Of a stretch of 64,000 bases of DNA, positions 27,240 to 35,826 are shown piece by piece. The translations under genes and the position numbers were made by a program. Every line of letters starts with the position of its first letter. Position 1 is the stretch's first letter. This DNA is from Prochlorococcus sp. AG-409-P19. Lineage in GTDB: Bacteria; Cyanobacteriota; Cyanobacteriia; PCC-6307; Cyanobiaceae. The stretch covers positions 84,292-148,291 of the forward strand of contig QCKO01000001.1 of NCBI GenBank assembly GCA_003215315.1, given 5' to 3'. The notes below the pieces were generated by a model, which was not told the origin of the DNA, did not search any database, and saw only the letters and a program-made list of their open reading frames with translations.

Positions 27240-27404
27240 ACCTGAAGATTCAATAGAATTAGCTATACTTCTAAGTAAAGAAGCAATTTCCTTGTCATCA
27301 CAACTTGTATCATGCTTTAACTCTGCACAGGCATCTCTTATAGAAACATTTGTAGACCACCAGATTCCGGAAGCTTGAGTATCATCAAAATTAAATTCAC
27401 TCAT
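27234..27404 (-). CDS. C-X8-C small helical protein, member 1
   Basis: This 56-residue ORF (ATG at 27404-27402) reads MSEFNFDDTQASGIWWST, then IRDACAELKHDTSCDDKEIA and SLLRSIANSIE. Two cysteines eight residues apart lie inside a helical L-rich core shared with the genes at 34532, 51641 and 59555. It overlaps the end of the NmrA-like gene by 6 bp, tail to tail. Function unknown. Confidence 0.6.
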   Translation of the reverse strand: MSEFNFDDTQASGIWWSTNVSIRDACAELKHDTSCDDKEIASLLRSIANSIESSGL

Positions 27405-27617
27405 AATAAAGATAAATTAAAACAACATATTAAGCTTACAAGAAAGGCCTTTGATAATTATAGAAGATTTAATCACAATATAAATTAAATATCACATTCC
27501 TAAAATCAGAATTTATTCTAATTTCAAAAAAATATTAACCAAACTAATCTTTTGATTGCTAATAAAATCTGATCATATATTAATTATAAATTTTAATAAT
27601 CAGAAAGTTGTATATAC

Positions 27618-27770
27618 CTATTCTTTTTTTTCTGTATTATTATCTTTATCTTCTGATCGAATCCATAGTTTTTTTGTTGGTAATTTTCTGGTCCATCTTC
27701 TCACAGCTAATACACTTAAGCTACCAATAACAATTGTCCAGAAAAGGGGTATGAGTAGATCGTAATCCAT
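27618..27770 (-). CDS. Small membrane protein with charged tail
   Basis: This 50-residue ORF starts MDYDLLIPLFWTIVIGSLSV, a single helix, then RRWTRKLPTKKLWIRSED and an acidic/basic end. Its ATG directly follows the stop of the gene at 27771-27989, so the two are almost certainly coupled. No family is recognised. Confidence 0.6.
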   Translation of the reverse strand: MDYDLLIPLFWTIVIGSLSVLAVRRWTRKLPTKKLWIRSEDKDNNTEKKE

Positions 27771-27989
27771 TTAACGAGACTTTATGGTTTTTACGACTGA
27801 ATTATCTATTTTTTTCAACTCTTCAGGTAAGTCAAGGTCAAAGCTTTCCAAAAGCTGTTTCAAAAGGATTTTATTATTGCTCGCCTTATTTTGATTTCTG
27901 GACTGAAATCGATTTATGACAAAGCCGATAGTAGCCAAGAATGCAGCACTCACTGATAATTCAATAATATTCTCTATCTCAAAATCCAT
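27771..27989 (-). CDS. Membrane-anchored small protein
   Basis: This 72-residue protein starts MDFEIENIIELSVSAAFLAT, with one helix, then a polar NRFQSRNQNKASNNK linker and LLKQLLESFDLDLPEELKK. It is the upstream member of a two-gene set with zero bases between its stop and the next start. Function unknown. Confidence 0.6.
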   Translation of the reverse strand: MDFEIENIIELSVSAAFLATIGFVINRFQSRNQNKASNNKILLKQLLESFDLDLPEELKKIDNSVVKTIKSR

Positions 27990-28173
27990 GTCAATTAATT
28001 TTTTTTTTATTCTGACAGGATTTCAAAGAAAACAAACAAGTTTTAATAAAACAAAGCACAGTGACAATTTAAAGCATATAGGTTTAATAAATTAAAGGGA
28101 TATAGAGACAGAGCTACTAGTAAGATCACGGATATTTAAGCCAAAAGAATTGAATGAAGTAATGAACCTCAAC

Positions 28174-28193
28174 GAGGCGAGCGATTCCGCCTC
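28174..28193. other. GC-rich hairpin
   Basis: A perfect GAGGCG/CGCCTC stem with an 8-nt loop sits in an otherwise AT-rich spacer, followed by AAAAAGG. Local G+C is clearly raised from 28160 to 28250. It might be part of a small RNA or a leader for the gene at 28275; there is no T-run for a forward terminator. Confidence 0.4.
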
Positions 28194-28274
28194 AAAAAGG
28201 CCAAATGAGTATTTCCCCCCATTGCAAACGAAGGGAGCATAGATAGAAGAGTATATCTAAAGCAATTAAAGAAA

Positions 28275-28433
28275 ATGGAAGAAATTCAAACTAGAAAAAA
28301 TATCATTCCAATGGGATGTTATGTTGAACAAATTATTGATAATGGAGGTGTTTTGGAAAGGGTTTATAAATGTCCGGACGGCAAAGTTCATTACATACCT
28401 GAATCACTTTTATTTGCATCTGATGCATCTTAA
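28275..28433 (+). CDS. Small soluble hypothetical protein
   Basis: This 52-residue ORF reads MEEIQTRKNIIPMGCYVEQI, then GGVLERVYKCPDGKVHYIPE and LLFASDAS. It looks like a small beta-sheet domain with two cysteines (GCY, KCPDG). The ordered composition supports a real gene. Family not named. Confidence 0.6.
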   Translation: MEEIQTRKNIIPMGCYVEQIIDNGGVLERVYKCPDGKVHYIPESLLFASDAS

Positions 28434-28543
28434 TCACCAAAACCATAAAATCATTATATACAAATAGTAAATTAAATAAAAATCTAGCAAACCATATTAA
28501 AATTTTAAATATAATATAGTTATGATAGAAAAAACTCCTTAAC

Positions 28544-28723
28544 ATGATCTCAAATTTAGTCTATATTGGTCTGATTTCTGTCTTATTAATAATAAGTGGA
28601 TGGTCTTTTAAGGCAATAATAGCAATGATTCAAGGTAAACCAATAAATACGAATTGGTCTAATCCTTTAAATTTGAAAGCTCGATGGCCAACAAAAAAAA
28701 ACGAACAAAGTGAGATGAAGTGA
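28544..28723 (+). CDS. Small single-helix membrane protein
   Basis: This 59-residue ORF: MISNLVYIGLISVLLIISGW (helix), then FKAIIAMIQGKPIN and a polar tail with NPLNLKARWPTKKNEQ. The ATG is at 28544. Unknown family. Confidence 0.55.
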   Translation: MISNLVYIGLISVLLIISGWSFKAIIAMIQGKPINTNWSNPLNLKARWPTKKNEQSEMK

Positions 28724-28864
28724 TCATATTAATTAATTCAGCTGTGATTATTTAATAAATAGTACAGAGTAGCTCTTGCAAATACCTGATAAAAAATTAA
28801 ATAGATTTCATTGACATCCACAGATAATGAAGATTTTAGCTATAAACGTATAAACATCTTTACT

Positions 28865-29041
28865 ATGCTATCTAACCTAGACCCATTCCAGCAATTAATA
28901 CTTGGGGTGACTGCAATTGCATTAATTATGATAATATTAGTGATATTTCTAACAGGAAGCCCAGACTACAAAAATACTGACAGATTAAATAAAATTATTA
29001 AATTTGTAGAAGACAATAACAAGTCGACTCCCTCAAAATAA
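28865..29041 (+). CDS. Small single-helix membrane protein
   Basis: From ATG 28865 the 58-residue protein is MLSNLDPFQQLILGVTAIAL, one helix, then TGSPDYKNTDRLNKIIKF and a Lys/Ser end. A TTG 18 codons upstream extends it with polar residues but seems less likely. Unknown family. Confidence 0.55.
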   Translation: MLSNLDPFQQLILGVTAIALIMIILVIFLTGSPDYKNTDRLNKIIKFVEDNNKSTPSK

Positions 29042-29163
29042 TCAATCATAAGAATAATCTAGTAGTTTCAGCTTCAATCTAAATGCTTATAGTCATTACT
29101 TAAAAATAGACATTGAAATATATTTAAATCTATGTCAAAATACAATAAAATAAAATTAATCAA

Positions 29164-29418
29164 ATGAATCTTAAAGACAAAATCAACGCTCAAAAATTCA
29201 CCATTTTTGCTGGAATAAGTTCTTTATCACTAATAATTAGTACATTATCAATCGTCAAAACAACAAAGGAAATTCATTCTATATCAAACCACCTTGAGCC
29301 AATTTCAGTATGGACAAAGTCTCAAAATGAATGTATTGAAAAATCATTTCGCATAAATGGAAAGAACACTAGAGGTATACCTTCAAAAGTATGGAGTTGT
29401 AATGGGGGAGGGAATTAA
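29164..29418 (+). CDS. Anchored two-cysteine protein, member 1
   Basis: This 84-residue protein has an N-terminal uncleaved-looking helix (FTIFAGISSLSLIISTLSIV). It is followed by LEPISVWTKSQNECIEKSF and a C-terminal KVWSCNGGGN. The plan of anchor, P-[IV]-S, W..N-x-C, then a second Cys near the end is shared with the genes at 33115 and 59025. A disulfide in the periplasm or thylakoid lumen is plausible. Confidence 0.6.
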   Translation: MNLKDKINAQKFTIFAGISSLSLIISTLSIVKTTKEIHSISNHLEPISVWTKSQNECIEKSFRINGKNTRGIPSKVWSCNGGGN

Positions 29419-29433
29419 ATATAATTTTTACAA

Positions 29434-29622
29434 TTACTTATTATAATCCCCCCACCTCTTACCAATGAGAAATCCCCACTCTTTAGCAAGTTTAACAACT
29501 TCATTATGATTTCTGCATGAAATAAATTTTTCTTTTCTAGCTGCATCTTTTTCTATAAAATCAATCAAAAGGTTTAATTGATTAATTTTTTCCTTAAATA
29601 TTTTATAATCATTAATCGTCAT
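29434..29622 (-). CDS. Nif11-like short protein
   Basis: This 62-residue protein has the Nif11-leader plan: LIDFIEKDAARKEKFISC, then NHNEVVKLAKEWGFLIGK, a two-helix domain ending in a GF element. Nif11-type domains serve as leader peptides of ribosomally made, modified peptides, including prochlorosins, or as stand-alone proteins. No Gly-Gly cleavage motif or core peptide follows, so it is probably not a precursor. Confidence 0.6.
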   Translation of the reverse strand: MTINDYKIFKEKINQLNLLIDFIEKDAARKEKFISCRNHNEVVKLAKEWGFLIGKRWGDYNK

Positions 29623-29658
29623 AAGTTAAAGAATATATTATTTATTATACATAATGGT

Positions 29659-29772
29659 TCATTTTTCCTTATTTTCATCGATTTGAACTTGTATCTCAAA
29701 TCTTGACCATATACCTATACTTATAAGTATTAAGCCTATACAAGCTGACAATGGAGGCATTTCCAAGCCCAT
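29659..29772 (-). CDS. Possible tiny membrane protein
   Basis: This 37-residue frame: MGLEMPPLSACIGLILISIG, then IWSRFEIQVQIDENKEK. It has one short helix with an acidic/basic tail. Plausible but without supporting context. Confidence 0.4.
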   Translation of the reverse strand: MGLEMPPLSACIGLILISIGIWSRFEIQVQIDENKEK

Positions 29773-29908
29773 ACAAATTAAAATTTATTATTATTATCTT
29801 AACTCATTACGAACGCATTTTTAGTAATTGTCATTTAACAAATAAATGTAGAAATCTCTTCATATAGATATATATACTATATTTTAATGAAAAGGTAATA
29901 ATATTTCA

Positions 29909-31111
29909 TTATGGTTGTTGCCATATATATCTATCTCGATTCTTATCCTTTTTCACCGCTACACAATTTTTTGCAACATTCCACAGAGATTTATGGACAG
30001 GAGTTGGATTAAATAAATAAGCATTCGGATATTCTTTTCTTAATATTCTAGTAGCTAGTCTTGCATGATAATGAGGAATAGTAGGCTCAATATGATGAAC
30101 TACATGAGTAGACCCGATACTATGGTGCAGAAAGTCAAGAACTTTTCCATAAGGTCGATCTATGGATAAAAATGCTCCTCTCATATAGGAAAACTCCTTT
30201 CCTGAAAGATGAGGAACATCAGTATCTGTATGATGAAGCCATGTATACACAACTAACCAAATATTAACAACCAGTAAAGGTGCACCATAAATACATAACA
30301 TTGAAATAAAACCATAATTAATCGACCAAATAATTAATAGACTAATTACTACAATGATGCCCCAATCCGACAACCAAACCTTCTTCGCCCATGTTGAAGG
30401 CCATAGTTTTTTGGAAAATGGTGCCACTGGCCAAAAATGATTTGAAGTACCATAACGCGGACCTCCTGTTTTTCCTGCTAGCAAATAAGCCGGCCAACCG
30501 AAAATCAAATGCAGAACAAGTTGCGTAACACCATATAAATTCTTACCTAAAAAAACTGATGATGCCATTTCTTCATTACCTCCAGCTTTCTCATTTTTAC
30601 CGTCTCCATCAATCACTAATGGAACATGAGTCTCTCCATCACTTATATGGTTTGTATATGCATGATGAACAGAATGAGATCTTTGCCAAGAAAAATATGG
30701 CACAAGCAATATCGAATGCAAAACATAACCAACTGTAGTTTGTAGTCTTCGGTTATCAGAAAAAGCTCCATGTCCACATTCATGGGCAAGAACCCAAAGC
30801 CCCATAGCCGTAGTTCCAGAAATTAAAGAATAAAAAAACCAAAGAGGAAACATATTGATTGTTCTAGGAAGAGAAAGACCAATCAGAACAACAAATAGTT
30901 GAATTAATATTGATTGAGTCAAGTATAAAAGAGACTTTCCTGTCTGACGTGTAAAACATTGATTAGGCAGGACAGATCTAACAGATGCCCTAGAGGGGAC
31001 ATCATCCAATTTAATTTTTAAAGCTTTACCTAGAAGACCTGACAAAAGAACTTTGTCAGATTCATTCAAGTAATCAGGTGGAAGTTTTTTAATTGACAAG
31101 AAATTATCCAA
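29909..31111 (-). CDS. Membrane fatty-acid desaturase (omega-6 type)
   Basis: This 400-residue di-iron membrane desaturase has three histidine boxes: HECGH at 110-114, HSVHH at 146-150 and HVVHH at 336-340. The VLAHECGHGAFSDNRRLQ and FSWQRSHSVHH stretches are close in plan to DesA/FAD2-type delta-12 desaturases, which introduce a second double bond in membrane lipids using ferredoxin in cyanobacteria. Regiospecificity cannot be fixed from sequence alone. The gene stands alone, ATG at 31111-31109. Confidence 0.9.
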   Translation of the reverse strand: MDNFLSIKKLPPDYLNESDKVLLSGLLGKALKIKLDDVPSRASVRSVLPNQCFTRQTGKSLLYLTQSILIQLFVVLIGLSLPRTINMFPLWFFYSLISGTTAMGLWVLAHECGHGAFSDNRRLQTTVGYVLHSILLVPYFSWQRSHSVHHAYTNHISDGETHVPLVIDGDGKNEKAGGNEEMASSVFLGKNLYGVTQLVLHLIFGWPAYLLAGKTGGPRYGTSNHFWPVAPFSKKLWPSTWAKKVWLSDWGIIVVISLLIIWSINYGFISMLCIYGAPLLVVNIWLVVYTWLHHTDTDVPHLSGKEFSYMRGAFLSIDRPYGKVLDFLHHSIGSTHVVHHIEPTIPHYHARLATRILRKEYPNAYLFNPTPVHKSLWNVAKNCVAVKKDKNRDRYIWQQP

Positions 31112-31411
31112 TTAACTTAACTTTAAGAGGATGTTGGGTCACTGGCCAGAAATATGGTCAACTACCAATGAGGATGTATGCAAAGATATTTTTCAGAATA
31201 CATCTATTTTATCTGTTTCCATAAAGACTTTTGATCGAAAAGATTGATAAGAAAAAATATTTGTTAATTATTATCCTTCAATTGAAAATTCGCTATAAAA
31301 ATTTCCATCACCTTTTAAAGAAATCACAAAATCACAAGAAATAACTAGCTAATTTATACAATTGAATTCGAAATTAGGCTAAAGGATACAAGGACTATAA
31401 CCTATAAGTAT
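31112..31411. other. Gene-free spacer upstream of the desaturase
   Basis: This 300-bp spacer holds no ORF. A long upstream leader for a temperature- or light-responsive desaturase would fit here, but I see no specific regulatory element. Confidence 0.4.
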
Positions 31412-31582
31412 TTAATGTCTAGAAGGATATTCAACGGTTCCATCTGGTTTACGTATTGGCTTAGAATATAAAACCCTTAAAAGTCCTTTTGTATCCATAT
31501 TGGGACTTGTTATCAAAAAGCTAACAATAAAAAAACCACCAAATATAATGATTAGAAGAACCAAAAATGGTGAGACGCCCAT
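31412..31582 (-). CDS. Small membrane protein
   Basis: Starting at ATG 31582-31580 (MGVSPFLVLLIIIFGGFFIV), this 56-residue protein has one helix. A conserved-looking tail follows: LLRVLYSKPIRKPDGTVEYP. A longer frame begins 26 codons upstream, but that part looks like random hydrophobic sequence. Function unknown. Confidence 0.6.
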   Translation of the reverse strand: MGVSPFLVLLIIIFGGFFIVSFLITSPNMDTKGLLRVLYSKPIRKPDGTVEYPSRH

Positions 31583-31784
31583 CTCAGAAAATGAAAATAT
31601 AAAGAAAAATTTATAAAAAGTACTTAACGTAAATAGCATAAACAAATAAGTCAAACACAATTAATCTTAATCTCCCAAACCAAGATAAACTAATAAAAAA
31701 TTTAAGCATTAACACAATTTCGCCTAATAGTCGCCATTCCAGTAAGAGATAACGCAAAGGATGCAGGCACAGCCAAGCCAAGCT

Positions 31785-31814
31785 AAACTAATAGTACAGA
31801 AGTACTATTAGTTT
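31785..31814 (+). promoter_or_regulatory. Perfect hairpin abutting a start codon
   Basis: A 13-bp perfect stem (AAACTAATAGTAC / GTACTATTAGTTT) with loop AGAA ends two bases before the ATG at 31817. In the mRNA it would occupy the ribosome landing zone and replace any Shine-Dalgarno site, so it may control translation of the DUF3104 gene, or the true start may lie elsewhere. Confidence 0.55.
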
Positions 31815-31816
31815 GT

Positions 31817-32110
31817 ATGGCTAACAGCTCAAGGTCAGAGAGCGTAGGCAATTCCGATACATGTAAAAGTTGCTTCCTTTTCGTAGAGGCAGGAGATTGC
31901 GTACTCATAGATGATGGGACAAATGACCAAAACAAAACTGTTACGAATTGGTGGATAGGAAGAGTGATGTTTTGCTTTGGAGGGGCAAGAGATCCTTTAG
32001 CTAATAGCCTATTTCAAATAATAAATATAGATACGGGTAAGATCAAAATTATCAATGGTGACGAAGTTAAAGCAATAATTAAAAAAACAAATCCCAGAAT
32101 TGATAAATAA
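31817..32110 (+). CDS. DUF3104-family protein
   Basis: This 97-residue protein has a polar N-terminus with CKSCF, then VEAGDCVLIDDG, WWIGRVMFCFGGARDP and LFQIINIDTGKI. This plan matches DUF3104, a family I know from marine picocyanobacteria, of unknown function. The fold is probably a small beta-barrel. The 13-bp hairpin just upstream makes its translation start unusual. Confidence 0.75.
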   Translation: MANSSRSESVGNSDTCKSCFLFVEAGDCVLIDDGTNDQNKTVTNWWIGRVMFCFGGARDPLANSLFQIINIDTGKIKIINGDEVKAIIKKTNPRIDK

Positions 32111-32196
32111 GATTAAATTAATGTAGAGAAACCATTGTAATTAGATGTGCAAAATAGAAAAAACAGCCATTATTTAAAAAGGAATTATCATCCATC

Positions 32197-32343
32197 ATGT
32201 CACCAACCATCACTGAAGTGAGAGAAGCAGCAAAAGATTCTGAATACTCAGAACTTCTCGAAGATACAGAATGGGGTCCGGGGCCACATCATCCATTCAT
32301 ATCATTAGGTTATTCAGATTTATTGGAAGACACAGACTGGTAA
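32197..32343 (+). CDS. Small acidic protein with repeated LLEDTxW motif
   Basis: This 48-residue ORF (MSPTITEVREAAKDSEYSEL) carries SELLEDTEWGPG and ends SDLLEDTDW. The same nine-residue motif occurs twice, separated by a His/Pro linker. There is no membrane helix. The repeat suggests a bivalent peptide ligand. Family not named. Confidence 0.55.
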   Translation: MSPTITEVREAAKDSEYSELLEDTEWGPGPHHPFISLGYSDLLEDTDW

Positions 32344-32392
32344 TGATTCGATAAATTATTTGATTAATAAAAGAAAGCTATCAATCATAAAT

Positions 32393-33088
32393 TTAGTAAA
32401 TATCTATGGATGGAAAAGGTATTGACTTAATTTCATTATTGTCAAAGGTAATAGAGTAAGCATTTTTATCTTTAACAAACCTAACCGATTTATAGGGGGT
32501 GCCATCCACAAGATGTAATCCACAACCTCCATCTATACATATGCAATTAGAAATCAGATTAGATGTCAATGAATTCAAAACAAAAGGGGTTCTTTGAGGT
32601 TCTTCATCAAAATGCGGGCAACAAATACCAGGAACAAAACTTAGACAAGAGAGTAAAGAAAGGTCATTTTCTAAAGAATCAGTGATACCAGAGTCAAACC
32701 AACAAATTGCTCCTGCACTAACACCACTCATAACAACTCCATTGTTATATGCTTTTCTCAGAAGATTGTGTAAACCCCACTCTTTCCATACTCCAAGCAT
32801 GCTTTTTGTATTTCCACCACCTACAAATATGATATCTTGTTGATCAATATAGTGTTCTAGATTGATAGTGCGTTTAAAAAAGTCCAAATGTGATGGATGA
32901 CAGTTTAGAGAACTAAAGGCTCGATAAAAATTAACTTTATAAGAATCACTATCTCCGGAGGCAGTTGGAATAAACCCAACTCGAGGTTTTTTAGATCCAG
33001 AAAGGCTAAGAATATAATTCTCAATATTTAATTTTAAGCTTTGACGGCCAAATCCACCTCCACCAATAGCAACAATGTTTTTATTCAT
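32393..33088 (-). CDS. Peptidase E (S51) family
   Basis: This 231-residue serine peptidase-fold protein has the nucleophile elbow GVSAGA (Ser124). It is preceded by FVGGGNTKSML and VVMSG, and followed by HFDEEPQR and the IDGGCGLHL element. Peptidase E cleaves Asp-X dipeptides; related cyanophycinases act on cyanophycin. No cyanophycin synthetase gene is nearby, so a dipeptidase role is more likely. ATG at 33088-33086. Confidence 0.82.
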   Translation of the reverse strand: MNKNIVAIGGGGFGRQSLKLNIENYILSLSGSKKPRVGFIPTASGDSDSYKVNFYRAFSSLNCHPSHLDFFKRTINLEHYIDQQDIIFVGGGNTKSMLGVWKEWGLHNLLRKAYNNGVVMSGVSAGAICWFDSGITDSLENDLSLLSCLSFVPGICCPHFDEEPQRTPFVLNSLTSNLISNCICIDGGCGLHLVDGTPYKSVRFVKDKNAYSITFDNNEIKSIPFPSIDIY

Positions 33089-33114
33089 GTAGATGATTAG
33101 ATGATATTAATATA

Positions 33115-33384
33115 TTAATCAGTAAGGATAGTATTACAATAAGTTCCATTATCAATTCCCTGAGTAAGGTCATAGCCCGTTTCTTTAGCTATTTTATTCC
33201 AGAGTTTTAATTTTCTTTTTAAATAATTACGTTCAGTTTCCTCATTGATTTGGTACATTTGATTTACTATTGTACATAAGTGCTCTAATTTATACTTTCT
33301 TGATATTGGCTTAACCTGTATAGATAGAATCGACAAGTTCACGGCTATAATTCCGATAAATATCTTTTTCAGAGATCCTTCCAT
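33115..33384 (-). CDS. Anchored two-cysteine protein, member 2
   Basis: This 89-residue protein has an N-terminal helix (KKIFIGIIAVNLSILSIQV), then KPISRKYKLEHLCTIVNQM and a late GTYCNTILTD. It shares the anchor, P-[IV]-S-R-K and paired-Cys plan with the genes at 29164 and 59025. It is 26 bp upstream of the peptidase E gene on the same strand, which may be fortuitous. Confidence 0.6.
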   Translation of the reverse strand: MEGSLKKIFIGIIAVNLSILSIQVKPISRKYKLEHLCTIVNQMYQINEETERNYLKRKLKLWNKIAKETGYDLTQGIDNGTYCNTILTD

Positions 33385-33586
33385 TGGCCTAAAAAAATAA
33401 AATAAATCAAATAAATATTAACTCAAAATTCAGGAATGAAAAGTGCTCTACAAAATAAATAATTATCAATAAATACATAATATAAAAGCACTGGGAAGTA
33501 AAAGGAATAATATAAATTATTATATTGATCCTGAAACTCTTTTTAATTTTAATCAGTATAGTAGAATAAAGCTAAAAGGTAAAGCA

Positions 33587-33691
33587 ATGGAAAACGACTG
33601 GCTATATGAGTTTCAGAAATATTTCAAGAAATCATTAATATATATATTAATGATCGCGATAATCATCATCCTAATTATGTTAAACACATGA
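33587..33691 (+). CDS. Tiny membrane protein
   Basis: This 34-residue ORF: MENDWLYEFQKYFKKSLIYI followed by a strongly hydrophobic Ile/Met end. The amphipathic N-terminus and C-terminal helix resemble small tail-anchored proteins. Low support. Confidence 0.4.
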   Translation: MENDWLYEFQKYFKKSLIYILMIAIIIILIMLNT

Positions 33692-33757
33692 TCATTAAGA
33701 GATATAAACAAAATATGATATTTAGGTTTATAATAAAAAATATAATTCAACCATATT

Positions 33758-34492
33758 GTGAATATGAATATTTTTGCCACCTATTATGGAGCGAATGGAT
33801 GGTTACTAGAGATTGATGAGTACACGATATTAATAGATCCATGGCTTGAAGGTATTCTTTCCTTTTCTCCAGGAGAATGGTTACTTAAAGGAACATTAAA
33901 AAATGAAATTAAACCACCAAAAAATATTGACTTGCTCTTATTCACTCAAGGTCTACCTGACCACTGTCACCCAGCTACTCTAAAGAAAATTTCAAAAGAT
34001 ATCCATGTAATTGGCTCTCCAAAGGCCTGTAATATTTGCAAAAAGCTTAAGTTTATAAATGTAAATCTAATTAGACCAGGAGAAACAATTAGAATAAAAA
34101 ATCTAAGGATAGAAGCAACATATGGAGCAAATGTTCCTCATAAGGAAAATGGATATATAATATTTAATGATAAACATTCTATTTATATTGAGCCTCATGG
34201 TTTTTTAGATCCAAATCTTAAAAAGAGGCACATAGATACATTAATAACTCCTGTTATAAATATAGGTGTACCATTTGTTGGTGATTTTATAAAAGGTAAT
34301 GATATTCTACCAAGTTTAATAAGTAATTTCTCTCCAAATAAGGTTTTTGCTAGTACAACTGGAGGGGATATTCAATTCGATGGATTCTTAAACAAGTTTC
34401 TTAAAGTAAAAGGTAACATCGAAGAGTTAAATATTTGCAGAAATGATTGTCAAATAATCAACCCTATACCATTTAAGAAATATAAGATTTGA
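33758..34492 (+). CDS. Metallo-beta-lactamase-fold protein with atypical motif
   Basis: This 244-residue MBL-fold protein (GTG 33758 or ATG 33764 start) has LLEIDEYTILIDPW, the early Asp strand typical of the UlaG/COG2220 group. The usual HxHxDH motif is replaced by FTQGLPDHCHPATL, keeping only the final DH pair. A later IYIEPHG contains a His. Similar TQGLxDHxH proteins occur in cyanobacteria and plastids. It may bind one metal or none; substrate unknown. Confidence 0.75.
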   Translation: MNMNIFATYYGANGWLLEIDEYTILIDPWLEGILSFSPGEWLLKGTLKNEIKPPKNIDLLLFTQGLPDHCHPATLKKISKDIHVIGSPKACNICKKLKFINVNLIRPGETIRIKNLRIEATYGANVPHKENGYIIFNDKHSIYIEPHGFLDPNLKKRHIDTLITPVINIGVPFVGDFIKGNDILPSLISNFSPNKVFASTTGGDIQFDGFLNKFLKVKGNIEELNICRNDCQIINPIPFKKYKI

Positions 34493-34531
34493 AATGGACC
34501 ATTATATAAACGACAACATAAATTAATGATT

Positions 34532-34708
34532 TCAACTATTATTTTCTGTTGATAAATAGTAATCAATAACATTATTAAGCATTTCCACAACTACTTTATT
34601 TGAACACTTTGTCCTTTCTTGTAGTCTCATGCACGCCTCTTTTACATTTACAAAGGCGTCTTCACAGATTTCTCTCAATTCTTCGTCGGAATTTCTATCA
34701 AAATCCAT
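34532..34708 (-). CDS. C-X8-C small helical protein, member 2
   Basis: This 58-residue ORF (ATG 34708-34706) begins MDFDRNSDEELREICEDAF, then VKEACMRLQERTKCSNKVVV and MLNNVIDYYL. It has the ACxxL..xTxC core with Cys spacing of eight, as in the genes at 27234, 51641 and 59555, and an additional earlier Cys. It is soluble and helical. Confidence 0.6.
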   Translation of the reverse strand: MDFDRNSDEELREICEDAFVNVKEACMRLQERTKCSNKVVVEMLNNVIDYYLSTENNS

Positions 34709-34756
34709 AATGTAAGTTAATTTGATATTCGTAAATTATAACAAATTAAAAAATCA

Positions 34757-35086
34757 TTATTCATTCATGATGTCACATAACATATTTAATTGCTTCCGGA
34801 AAGAATAAAGAGTCTTAATGTCAGTGAAACCATTCATTCGAATACACGCAAGAAATTCCTTTTCGAATGATCCAGATTGATTTATGCTGCTAGAGAGATC
34901 AAAATCATATAAAGCTTGTAATTTTGTACTTATATTTTGATATTTTTTTAATCCAGCTTCAGATTGAAAGACACTTCCATCTTCTGCAACGTATTTATTC
35001 CCTTTAAAACCCTTAAAAAGAAAGAGTAGTAAAGTTAGCAAAGCTATAAACAAAACAGCAGCTAGAATAATCAGAAGGTTATCCAT
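34757..35086 (-). CDS. Membrane-anchored hypothetical protein
   Basis: From ATG 35086-35084 (MDNLLIILAAVLFIALLTLL), this 109-residue protein has one N-terminal helix. A GNKYVAEDGSVFQSEAGLKK segment and a soluble helical domain with two cysteines follow. A 14-codon longer version starting at 35128 is possible. Function unknown. Confidence 0.6.
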   Translation of the reverse strand: MDNLLIILAAVLFIALLTLLLFLFKGFKGNKYVAEDGSVFQSEAGLKKYQNISTKLQALYDFDLSSSINQSGSFEKEFLACIRMNGFTDIKTLYSFRKQLNMLCDIMNE

Positions 35087-35345
35087 TTGTTTGATAATAT
35101 ACCTAATATAGTATATCAAGTTAAACATATATTTATAATCAAAAAATTAGAAAAGGAGATATATCAAACTCTTATAACAACAATTTAATAAAATAGAGGC
35201 TATAATTTTTCAGAACAATAAAAGTTGTGATCTCTGGCATATTTAAAAATAATGAGATCCAATTCATTACATTTTCTAGCATGTATTAGAAGTAACTATA
35301 GATCTGATAATATATCAACTATCACATAAGTTACAATTACATCAA

Positions 35346-35540
35346 ATGGAAGCCAATATGACACTCAATCAATATATTATATTTACAATAATAAGCTTGT
35401 CTATTGTTTTCTTATTATTAAGGTTACTTCAAAAGATAATTAACCAACAGATAGAAAAAGAAGTCAAGGTCTTTACTAAAAAGGCCAAAATACCAAATTT
35501 TCTTTCCGACGCGATATCTATAAAACTGAAATTTAAATAG
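35346..35540 (+). CDS. Small membrane protein with basic tail
   Basis: This 64-residue protein has one long helix (YIIFTIISLSIVFLLLRLL) and a Lys-rich C-terminal part. It starts MEANMTLNQY; Met5 is an alternative start. Unknown family. Confidence 0.55.
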   Translation: MEANMTLNQYIIFTIISLSIVFLLLRLLQKIINQQIEKEVKVFTKKAKIPNFLSDAISIKLKFK

Positions 35541-35650
35541 TACAAGAGTCAAAGAGAGCCAAATAATTTATTTAACGTTATAAAAATACTCTTTACATCC
35601 CAAGAATAAGGTGTAATATCTAACAAAAACAATAAAAGACAACGAAGAAC

Positions 35651-35803
35651 ATGAATGCGAAATCGATAATAGTTACTTTATTAATTTTATTTGTTATATA
35701 TTCACTCTATAGAATAAATAAATATATAAGTATATATCGTAAAATAAAAGCTGGGGAAAAATGGGATCGTATAGTAGAAGAGTTAAGAGATAAATATAAA
35801 TAA
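35651..35803 (+). CDS. Small membrane protein with basic helix
   Basis: This 50-residue ORF reads MNAKSIIVTLLILFVIYSLY, then NKYISIYRKIKAGEKWDRIV and a charged end. One helix is followed by a basic amphipathic helix. The stop is 24 bp before a terminator hairpin. Confidence 0.5.
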   Translation: MNAKSIIVTLLILFVIYSLYRINKYISIYRKIKAGEKWDRIVEELRDKYK

Positions 35804-35826
35804 TATTATAATACTAAAAAAGTAAC

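Noticed and set aside
27556..27765. 69-residue forward ORF
   Set aside because: Antisense to the small reverse gene at 27618-27770, whose sequence is more ordered.
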